A DNA stretch of 5,122 nucleotides. Origin: Ignavibacteria bacterium UBA6688. Its GTDB lineage: Bacteria > Bacteroidota > Ignavibacteria > UBA10030. Both the position numbers and the translations under genes were made by a program. Numbering within the stretch: the first letter of the stretch is position 1; each line of letters begins with the position of its first letter. The DNA lies in contig DKJQ01000365.1 in assembly GCA_002454845.1 (NCBI GenBank), forward strand, positions 1 to 5,122, in the 5' to 3' direction. This document shows, piece by piece, positions 1 to 5,122 of the stretch. Below the pieces are notes generated by a model. That model did not search any database. It had not been told where the DNA came from and was given only the letters and a program-made list of their open reading frames with translations.

Positions 1-558
1 GTCATAGATACTTAGTGTTTCGTCGCTACCATAGCTCACCGAACAATGATCGATCATGATATTCTTGATCGGCAACGAACCTGAACCCGCGGAGTTTTTC
101 GGACTAGTGCCGCCAAAAGCATCTTCGCCCCACACCTTTGCGTCACCCAGCCGGAAACGCATATGCCGGATGATGATATTACTGGCGGAGATACCAAGTT
201 TGTAGTCCCTGAGACAAATACCATCACCGGGCGCAGTTTGGCCTGCGATGGTCAAATCGCCATTGGTTATCTTCAGGAGGGATTTGAGGGCGATGGTGCC
301 GGAAACCCTGAAGACGATGGTTCGTGGCCCTGATCGATTTATAGCGTAACGGAGAGATCCAGGCAATCCATCGTCATTCAGGTTTGTTACTTCATAGACT
401 GCCCCGCCCCTTCCGCCGGTAGTATATTTTCCATATCCATCCGCAGTGGGAAACGCAAGTTGTTGGCCGACCAGCGAATGCACGTTGGTCAACGCGAGCA
501 TGAGTGACAAGATCGCTGCGCCTCTTATTGCAGACAGCGCGGAATGAGCATAGAACAT
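1..558 (-). CDS. PL1-family pectate lyase, N-terminal part (C-terminus beyond window)
   Basis: This is the first 186 codons of a secreted polysaccharide lyase; the frame is open to the window edge, so the C-terminal part is missing. Residues 1-32 look like a Sec signal peptide: a short N-region with Arg12, then a hydrophobic stretch (AAILSLMLAL), ending near LVGQQ. The mature part starts AFPTADGYGKYTTGGRGG, followed by EVTNLNDDG, PGSLRYAI, TIAGQTAPGDG and IIIRHMRFRLGD. These are hallmarks of the Bacteroidota-type PL1 pectate lyases, which form a right-handed beta-helix. By family, Asp146 (EDAFGG) and Asp170 (IDHCS) match calcium-binding acidic positions, and DETLSIYD matches the conserved strand after them. 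The catalytic arginine would lie outside the window. The expected reaction is calcium-dependent beta-elimination of polygalacturonan. The start is the ATG at 558, with AAAGGA eight bases upstream. The gene follows the LacI regulator by 76 bases on the same strand. The family call is firm; the exact PL1 subfamily and substrate are inference. Confidence 0.9.
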   Translation of the reverse strand, partial: MFYAHSALSAIRGAAILSLMLALTNVHSLVGQQLAFPTADGYGKYTTGGRGGAVYEVTNLNDDGLPGSLRYAINRSGPRTIVFRVSGTIALKSLLKITNGDLTIAGQTAPGDGICLRDYKLGISASNIIIRHMRFRLGDAKVWGEDAFGGTSPKNSAGSGSLPIKNIMIDHCSVSYGSDETLSIYD

Positions 559-634
559 GAAACTTTTCCTTTAGCTTCCCTTTTTACCCGGTTGTTGAAA
601 CAGAGAACAAGCCCAGGCGGAACCTCCATTACTC

Positions 635-1744
635 CTACGCCTGCATACCTACCTTTTTCGTCAAACCGACACCAGCCTTTTGACCGTGTTGGCGCGACCT
701 GACGCATGTATCCCGCAAGACGAGGCGTGTCGGCAAGGTGATCGTCTGCGGTACAAAATCGTTTGTGGTTCGGATCGTATCAATCGTGAGTTCCAGGGCT
801 TTCCGACCGAGCTCCGTTGTCGGTTGTTCGATGTAGGACATCGACGGAGACTGGAACCGGTTCAATGTGCTGCTGCCGAACGTAATGATATCGATATCCT
901 CCGGGATTCTCATTCCCCGTTCACGTGCTGCCCGGCATACTCCCAACGCAACGGGATAGGTCACACAGAAAATACACTCCGGCATTCTTTTCGATTCGTA
1001 CAGGCTCTGGAAACCGGCGTAGCCATCATCGTCGCTCAACCCGGAGAAGAGGATCCGATCTTCAGAAACGGGAATCTCGTGCTTCTTCAATGCTGCCTTG
1101 TATCCCGCCAATCGATTTCTTGCAATGGACAAGTACCGGTTGCCGGACAGATGGGCAATAGTTCTGCACCCTACCCGGATCGCCTGCTCCGTCGCCGTGA
1201 ATGCACCACCAAAATCGTCTGCCACGATCTTGTTAAAACCCTCGTCATCCATGACACGATCCATAAACGTCAGAGGAACTCCGCGTTGTTTGGCGCGCTG
1301 AAAAATGGATCCATCCCTAGTTTCCTGCGTCACGGAGACGATGATGCCGTCGACGCGCATGGATAAGAGTGTCTCGACGTGTTTTTGTTCACGCTGCACG
1401 CTTTCCTGGGAAACTGTGAGAATCAGTTCATACCCATTTTCGAATGCCACATCATACATTGCCTCAATAACCGGAGAGAAAAAATAATGGGCTATTTTCG
1501 GCACAATGACGCCGATCGTTTTCGAGTGGTTCGAGGCAAGGTTCCTCGCCGGATAATTGGGAATATATCCCCACTTCCGGGCCAGCTTCTTGATTTTCGC
1601 CGTAGTCTCGGCCGAAATATCGGGATGACCGCGCAATGCCTTGGATACAGTCACCTTGGAAACACGCAGGCGCTGCGCGATATCGTCCATGGTCACCTGA
1701 GAGCTTTTTTTCGCACTTCTTCTGGGACCTATAGGATCAGCCAT
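635..1744 (-). CDS. LacI-family transcriptional regulator
   Basis: This is a complete 369-residue DNA-binding regulator, slightly longer than the usual 330-350. A basic extension (residues 1-16) precedes the helix-turn-helix, VTMDDIAQRLRVSKVTVSKALRG (residues 17-39), whose recognition helix is SKVTVSKAL. GYIPNYPARNLAS (59-71) is the classic YxPN motif plus hinge helix, whose Leu69 would intercalate into the operator minor groove. Residues 76-345 form the periplasmic-binding-like effector domain: TIGVIVPKIAHYFFSPVIEA, then VDGIIVS, FMDRV, AHLSGN and RLAGYKAAL. The usual AVNDxxAxG motif here reads CVTYPVALG (260-268), and the usual GFDD reads TFGSSTLN, so the effector side is not canonical. A basic tail of about 23 residues follows LVLRDT. 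The ATG at 1744 has GGAGAG three bases upstream. The gene sits between a GH105 and a PL1 gene, so it probably controls pectin use in response to a breakdown product. The effector and operator are not shown by the sequence. Confidence 0.95.
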   Translation of the reverse strand: MADPIGPRRSAKKSSQVTMDDIAQRLRVSKVTVSKALRGHPDISAETTAKIKKLARKWGYIPNYPARNLASNHSKTIGVIVPKIAHYFFSPVIEAMYDVAFENGYELILTVSQESVQREQKHVETLLSMRVDGIIVSVTQETRDGSIFQRAKQRGVPLTFMDRVMDDEGFNKIVADDFGGAFTATEQAIRVGCRTIAHLSGNRYLSIARNRLAGYKAALKKHEIPVSEDRILFSGLSDDDGYAGFQSLYESKRMPECIFCVTYPVALGVCRAARERGMRIPEDIDIITFGSSTLNRFQSPSMSYIEQPTTELGRKALELTIDTIRTTNDFVPQTITLPTRLVLRDTCVRSRQHGQKAGVGLTKKVGMQA

Positions 1745-1856
1745 GAACTCTCCGGCCTTGTGTCAGCGGCCCGTGAAAAACATTCATTCCTGGTTCGCTC
1801 CTCCCAAACTCCATGGTGATGCTTTTGTGGTTCAAACACTCCGGGATAATAAGCAT
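1737..1856 (-). CDS. Possible 39-residue small ORF or leader peptide before the LacI gene
   Basis: This small open frame fills most of the gap between the GH105 and LacI genes. It begins at the ATG at 1856, 35 bases after the GH105 stop, with GAGGAG just upstream (two bases from the ATG). It runs without a stop into the LacI gene and ends in a TGA that overlaps the regulator's start by eight bases. That arrangement would allow translational coupling. The product begins MLIIPECLNHKSITMEFG; it shows no signal peptide, membrane segment or motif that I recognise. An open frame of this length can easily arise by chance, and coding bias is not evident. It should be read as a candidate only; the alternative is an untranslated spacer. 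Confidence 0.2.
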   Translation of the reverse strand: MLIIPECLNHKSITMEFGRSEPGMNVFHGPLTQGRRVHG

Positions 1857-1891
1857 GTCTCCTCGTGGAAAGAATAGTGACTTCGCGTTTA

Positions 1892-3109
1892 TCACCTTGT
1901 TTCTTTGGCTTGCTGTTGAAAGGGCTTTTCCATTTCCAGGGAGGCGAGAATGAACGGCCCAATCGCTTTAAAATCGTTGGTCCTCTTTTTCTCACGAACG
2001 TAATATGCAAAGCTCCCATCGCGATAGGGATTTCCCCCCAACCCTCCAACGGAGCAAGCTTGATGAATGCTCACAATTCCGAGGGTATCGACCGTAATCA
2101 TCGAGTCAAGAATACCCCGAAACGATCGCTCCGCGATAAGACGGAACGACGGATCGAGATATCCCATCCGGGCACCCTTTGCCAAAACATACACGAACAT
2201 CGACGATGATGACGATTCAAGGTAATTTCCTTCGCGCAATCCCTGATCCACAACCTGATACCACAGTCCGCTTTCCGGCTCGCGATATCTCACGATCGCT
2301 TCGGCAAACTTCTGAAGCAGGACAATCAATGAATCCCGACGGGGGTGCTCCGTGGGGAAAAAGTCGAGTACATCCACCAGAGCCCACGCATACCAGCCCA
2401 TCGCGCGTCCCCAGAAACTGGGCGAGCGCCCCGTCACCGGATCGGCCCAGCGTTGCTCCCTGCTTTCATCCCACGCATGGGCAAGTAATCCGGTTTCGGC
2501 ATCATACGTATGCGATTCCATCCAGAAGAATTGATCGGCAATATCATCGAACATTTCCGGGTCCTGGAACATCGATGCGTATTCGGCAGAGAACGGTCCG
2601 GCCATGTACAACCCATCGAGCCACATTTGAGAGGGGTAGATTTGTTTATGCCAGAACCCGCCCTCCCGTGTCCGTGGATGGACCGCCAATTGCCTGCGCA
2701 AGAGATCGGCCGCCCTTCTGTATTTCTCCGCTCCCGTATGACTGTAGAGCTGGAGCAATTGCCGGCCTGTCGCGATGTTGTCGAGGTTGAACGTCTCGAA
2801 TCTGTACGTACCGATCGACCCGTCTTCCCGGACGAACTGATCGACATGGTTCCGGATATAGTCGAGATAGCGACTGTTCCCAGTCTTACGGTAGACGAAA
2901 TAGATACCCTGCAACACGACACCCCGTTCATAGCTCCAGCCGGCGCGCGCCGCTTCCGGATACTTAATCGTATCCGGGAACATCAACATGAAGCCCCCTG
3001 CGAGGCGCTCCGACCACGGGGGCGACTCCGGCTGTGCAACGAGCGAGCATGTCAAGAAAAGCAGGAGCCCGATTCCCATCACTATCCGGTGCTGTAGTTT
3101 GGATGCCAT
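1892..3109 (-). CDS. GH105-type unsaturated rhamnogalacturonyl/galacturonyl hydrolase
   Basis: The gene encodes a 405-residue (alpha/alpha)6-barrel enzyme that removes the 4,5-unsaturated uronic acid left at the non-reducing end of pectin fragments by lyases. Family motifs, numbered from the ATG at 3109, are GWSYERGVVLQGIY (58-71), FNLDNIATGRQLL (107-119), QMWLDGLYMAGPF (161-173), HAWDES (211-216), FWGRAMGWYAWAL (232-244), YLESSSSSMFVYVLAKG (296-312) and GGLGGNPYRDGSFAYYV (355-371). Asp110 and Asp165 correspond to the conserved acidic pair of GH88/GH105 (Asp88 and Asp143 in YteR). Residues 1-25 are a signal peptide with a likely cut after SLVA, so the enzyme should act in the periplasm or outside. 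The frame also opens at a TTG at 3130, but that codon lies in the T-rich tract after a hairpin. I prefer the ATG at 3109, although its GGAGG is only two bases away. The PL1 neighbour supports a pectin role; GH88-like action on unsaturated glucuronyl substrates is the main alternative. Confidence 0.92.
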   Translation of the reverse strand: MASKLQHRIVMGIGLLLFLTCSLVAQPESPPWSERLAGGFMLMFPDTIKYPEAARAGWSYERGVVLQGIYFVYRKTGNSRYLDYIRNHVDQFVREDGSIGTYRFETFNLDNIATGRQLLQLYSHTGAEKYRRAADLLRRQLAVHPRTREGGFWHKQIYPSQMWLDGLYMAGPFSAEYASMFQDPEMFDDIADQFFWMESHTYDAETGLLAHAWDESREQRWADPVTGRSPSFWGRAMGWYAWALVDVLDFFPTEHPRRDSLIVLLQKFAEAIVRYREPESGLWYQVVDQGLREGNYLESSSSSMFVYVLAKGARMGYLDPSFRLIAERSFRGILDSMITVDTLGIVSIHQACSVGGLGGNPYRDGSFAYYVREKKRTNDFKAIGPFILASLEMEKPFQQQAKETR

Positions 3110-3111
3110 GG

Positions 3112-3116
3112 CCTCC
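3112..3116 (-). promoter_or_regulatory. Ribosome binding site of the GH105 gene, unusually close to its ATG
   Basis: GGAGG is a near-perfect Shine-Dalgarno core but lies only two bases from the ATG at 3109, where five to nine is usual. The alternative TTG start at 3130 has a GGAG (3141-3138) at a normal seven-base distance, but that GGAG is buried in the 3' arm of the hairpin. The start assignment of this gene is therefore uncertain by seven residues. Confidence 0.45.
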
Positions 3117-3120
3117 GTCA

Positions 3121-3173
3121 GAGAAAACAAATGCCCACTCCGTTGTAGGACTCTGCAAAAACCGAAGTGGGCA
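3121..3173 (-). terminator. Candidate intrinsic terminator or attenuator between the T9SS and GH105 genes
   Basis: On the minus strand, 3173-3163 pairs with 3142-3132 as an 11-bp stem (TGCCCACTTCG with CGGAGTGGGCA) containing one G-T wobble and a 20-base loop. TTTGTTTTCTC follows immediately. This is the form of a Rho-independent terminator, 38 bases after the T9SS gene stop. It ends only 22 bases before the GH105 ATG, which leaves no room for a separate promoter after it. It may therefore act as an attenuator, or as a stem that sets the level of the downstream gene or protects an mRNA end, rather than as a full stop. The stem is read directly from the sequence; the function is inference. Confidence 0.6.
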
Positions 3174-3211
3174 CCAGTACCTTAGCGAAGAACGGTTGAC
3201 GCTGGAGTCAT

Positions 3212-5122
3212 CTACTTCAGGAGAATCAGTCGTTTCGCATCAACGAAGCCACCCGCTTCAATCCGGTACAGATAGACCCCCGAACTGAGTTGACCCGCAT
3301 GAAACTCAACGGTGTGAGTGCCAGCCTCTTTGAATCCTGAGAATACCGACTGAACCTGCTGGCCGAGAATATTGAAGATCTTCACGGTGACATCCGTTGC
3401 CGCCGGAAGATCAAACCTGATATTCGTCGTTGGGTTGAACGGATTCGGATACGCATTATACAGCTTGAATTCGGCCGGCACAACACCTGGAAAATCAGGG
3501 TCCACAGACGTCACGGGTCCTGCGGTACCTCCGATGGTTACATCAATGGCGACGAAGTTTCTTGCCTGCTCTGTTTGATTGTGGAGCCACGGGTATGCAC
3601 GGACATAGACTTTTTCACCCGGTCCTGCAGTCATGAAGATCCCGTTGATGGCAATATTCACCCATGACGCCGATGGCAGGTTTTCCGTGGAGAGGAACAC
3701 GGGTATCCTGGTGGCAAACGTGGGATCCTTCGAGATATAGACGTTCGCCCTCATGTTGCCGGTACCGGTTCCCCGTATTAACATCGATAGCGAATTCCAC
3801 TGGAATTGGAGCCCCGCATTCGGCGCGAGCGACCACTGCACCCACGTCGTATCCAGTTCATTGGTTGTGTTGGCGGGGTATGTTCTTGAGAGGCGCGGGC
3901 GTGCTATGGCATCAACCGTGACAGAGCCGTTAATCACCAGGCCCTTGAGCTGCATGCTGTCTGGTGTCACCAACCCGGCAATCGAGTCCACGGAGAACTC
4001 ACGCACGTTCCGGATGACAGGCCAGTGTGCGAAATCGGGGGATGATGTTGCTGCCCTGGTGACTGATGCTTCACCGATCGACCAGGTGCCATACAGATCC
4101 GTTACACCCGTGAGTGTCGCCCCTCTCATTCTCAGGGTATCGCCAAAGAGGTCATCAACAGCAAAATCAACGGGACCTCGATTCACCCAGTTTGTCCCGG
4201 AGACACCATACTTCATAGTGACGAATCTCTTGAAATTTGCCGTTGATGGGATATCGTACGGAGAGACAGCAAACGAAAGATCCGCACTCGTAATACCCAC
4301 CGGTTTGACACCCCATTGGCGCGCGGCAGCCTTTCCGGGATCGCTGACATTCTGTATGGCTGATGCTGAGTAGGTGATGGTCCCCGCACCAACAACGTTA
4401 TTGGCAAAGACGAAAGAATTCCCGTTTGCAGTCAGAGTTCCATTTAATGAGTCCCGGTCAAAATTCATGATACCACTCTCGCCTTTGGGTCGAATGTATC
4501 CGCTGTTTGTACCGTATGTCATTTTCACGACACCGCCGTTACTAATCGCGAAGAAACCCGTATCCAGCGAGTCAATTTTGCTCGTCCCAACATCAAGCGT
4601 ACATCCGGCAGCAACTTCCCAGCTCTGGGGTCCAACGACTGTTGCGAGTCTATTAAAAGCCCCCGCCCCATCAGCAATCGAGAGCTTCGCCGTCCCTTGT
4701 TTCGTGAAAACGATTTTCTTTATCATATAGGGGTTTGCTGCACCGTTATAGACCATGCCCCCGCCCGAGACTATCAAATCGCCGCCAATTTCCACCTGAA
4801 TATCTGTCTGGCTGTTGCTTCTGCCAAAGACACAGCTATCCTCCACGACAACGTTCCCCTTGATAATAACAACTACCGTCACATTGGTATTGCCACCTCC
4901 GCTGATGGCTAACCGAGAAAATTGGCCGTCGGGAGCTTTCCTCACATAAATATTGCCATCAATCCATACGGTGTCCGTGTACTGCGTTGTATTGGCCGGA
5001 AAATTATCGCACATACGAATATCTCTATCATGACCCCATTGCGTTCCATTACTCAAGATCGTAATATCACCGCGTACTCTGGTACGATAGAAATTCACCT
5101 GACCATCCCCCCTCGTTTGATT
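3212..5122 (-). CDS. Large T9SS-sorted secreted beta-rich protein, C-terminal part (N-terminus beyond window)
   Basis: The frame is open from the window edge, giving 636 residues and a TAG stop at 3212. The GTG at 5098 can serve as a start codon but would give a protein with no signal peptide, so the gene most likely begins upstream of the window. Residues 10-400 are rich in Gly, Asn, Thr and Val, with short strand-turn units (GNIYV, KGNVVVE, GGDLIVSGGG), suggesting a beta-solenoid or adhesin-like fold. Residues 407-535 form a compact module with VQWSLAP, MRANVYISKDPTFATR, LPSASW and KVYVRAYPW, then VTIGG. I recall similar modules near the ends of FCB-group polysaccharide lyases. Residues 552-636 are a type IX secretion sorting domain: FKLYNAYPNPFNPTTNIRF, VKIFNILGQQV, GVYLYRIEAG and a basic-hydrophobic end KRLILLK. 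The protein is thus exported and probably anchored at the cell surface or released. No catalytic motif is visible in this part; a pectin-binding or lyase role is inferred from the neighbours only. Confidence 0.88.
   Translation of the reverse strand, partial: NQTRGDGQVNFYRTRVRGDITILSNGTQWGHDRDIRMCDNFPANTTQYTDTVWIDGNIYVRKAPDGQFSRLAISGGGNTNVTVVVIIKGNVVVEDSCVFGRSNSQTDIQVEIGGDLIVSGGGMVYNGAANPYMIKKIVFTKQGTAKLSIADGAGAFNRLATVVGPQSWEVAAGCTLDVGTSKIDSLDTGFFAISNGGVVKMTYGTNSGYIRPKGESGIMNFDRDSLNGTLTANGNSFVFANNVVGAGTITYSASAIQNVSDPGKAAARQWGVKPVGITSADLSFAVSPYDIPSTANFKRFVTMKYGVSGTNWVNRGPVDFAVDDLFGDTLRMRGATLTGVTDLYGTWSIGEASVTRAATSSPDFAHWPVIRNVREFSVDSIAGLVTPDSMQLKGLVINGSVTVDAIARPRLSRTYPANTTNELDTTWVQWSLAPNAGLQFQWNSLSMLIRGTGTGNMRANVYISKDPTFATRIPVFLSTENLPSASWVNIAINGIFMTAGPGEKVYVRAYPWLHNQTEQARNFVAIDVTIGGTAGPVTSVDPDFPGVVPAEFKLYNAYPNPFNPTTNIRFDLPAATDVTVKIFNILGQQVQSVFSGFKEAGTHTVEFHAGQLSSGVYLYRIEAGGFVDAKRLILLK
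3215..3469 (-). other. Type IX secretion (Por) C-terminal sorting domain
   Basis: This is the last 85 residues of the large secreted protein. The order of motifs is the standard one: YPNPFNPTT at the first strand, a middle VTVKIFNILGQQV strand, then GTHTVEFHAGQLSSGVYLYR and a short Lys/Arg-containing hydrophobic end. The domain directs the cargo through the outer membrane and is usually removed afterwards. It is restricted to the Bacteroidota and related phyla, so it is the best taxonomic clue in the window. Confidence 0.93.
3518..3904 (-). other. Jelly-roll-like module preceding the sorting domain
   Basis: Residues 407-535 of the large protein form a separate unit of about 130 residues. It has alternating strands, a serine- and asparagine-rich core and the pattern VRAYPW near its end, followed by FVAIDVTIGG. 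The pattern (observable strain or displacement terms such as DPTFATR, then LPSASW, then a Tyr-Pro-Trp motif, then a final strand) resembles modules I recall at the end of FCB pectate-lyase-like proteins. I infer a carbohydrate-binding or spacer role. I do not know a named family for it with certainty. Confidence 0.45.

Noticed and set aside
592..610. Imperfect palindrome TTGTT-9-AACAA as a LacI-type operator upstream of PL1
   Set aside because: Only the outer five bases of each arm match, the usual central CG is missing, and no second copy was found in the other gaps.
680..1366. Plus-strand open frame of 228 codons opposite the LacI gene
   Set aside because: It is a shadow of the LacI coding strand: no recognisable motif, many Cys and Arg residues, and full overlap with a clear family member.
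1745..1891. Separate promoter for the LacI gene
   Set aside because: TATTAT-like and TATTCT-like boxes are present, but none has a fitting -35 or -33 element at the right distance.
1877..1895. Small hairpin at the GH105 stop codon (GTGA with TCAC)
   Set aside because: A four-base stem without a proper T-run is too weak to call a terminator.
1729..2049. Minus-strand frame of 106 codons spanning the GH105 end and the LacI start
   Set aside because: It overlaps the conserved C-terminal end of GH105 in another frame, and its product has no recognisable feature.
2179..3097. Two long plus-strand frames (2179-2790 and 2510-3097) opposite the GH105 gene
   Set aside because: Both lie entirely within the GH105 gene, have low-complexity Arg/Pro/Ser-rich products and no ribosome site or motif.
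3753..4730. Plus-strand frames (3753-4373 and 4374-4730) opposite the T9SS gene
   Set aside because: They are antisense shadows of a protein with a clear sorting domain and show no domain of their own.
5096..5113. GTG at 5098 as the true start of the T9SS gene, with an upstream GAGGGGGG as ribosome site
   Set aside because: A T9SS cargo needs a signal peptide and none follows this GTG. The frame is open further upstream to the edge, so the GTG is most likely an internal valine.

Overview
The window looks like part of a pectin-degradation locus from a bacterium of the FCB group (Bacteroidota, Ignavibacteriota or a related phylum). The main clue is a complete type IX secretion (Por) C-terminal sorting domain with the YPNPFNP signature at the end of the largest gene. 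A PL1 pectate lyase and a GH105 enzyme of the kind common in Bacteroidota support this. Genus or species cannot be told from the sequence. All real genes lie on the minus strand, so the locus reads from right to left, and the genes at both edges are cut.

In transcription order the layout is as follows. (1) 5122-3212: the C-terminal 636 residues of a large secreted, beta-rich, T9SS-sorted protein whose N-terminus lies outside the window. (2) 3121-3173: a strong hairpin followed by a T-rich tract, which looks like an intrinsic terminator or attenuator, directly in front of the next start codon. (3) 3109-1892: a GH105/GH88-type unsaturated galacturonyl hydrolase with a signal peptide. (4) A 147-base gap that holds a possible 39-codon small ORF. 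(5) 1744-635: a LacI-family transcriptional regulator. (6) A 76-base gap. (7) 558-1: the first 186 residues of a PL1-type pectate lyase. This last gene reaches the window edge without a stop codon.

The inferred logic is that the PL1 enzyme cleaves pectic galacturonan by beta-elimination and leaves oligosaccharides with an unsaturated 4,5-galacturonyl end. The GH105 enzyme removes that unsaturated sugar, probably in the periplasm. The LacI-type protein senses a breakdown product and controls the locus. The large T9SS protein would act at the cell surface or outside the cell, and carries a module just before its sorting domain that resembles the tail modules of FCB polysaccharide lyases. This is an ordinary carbohydrate-use locus rather than an obviously new system. 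The points most worth a second look are the hairpin at the GH105 start, the altered effector-side motifs of the LacI protein, the tail module of the T9SS protein and the small ORF in front of the regulator. I saw no RNA gene, CRISPR array, insertion sequence or tandem repeat array, and no gene-free stretch longer than 150 bases.
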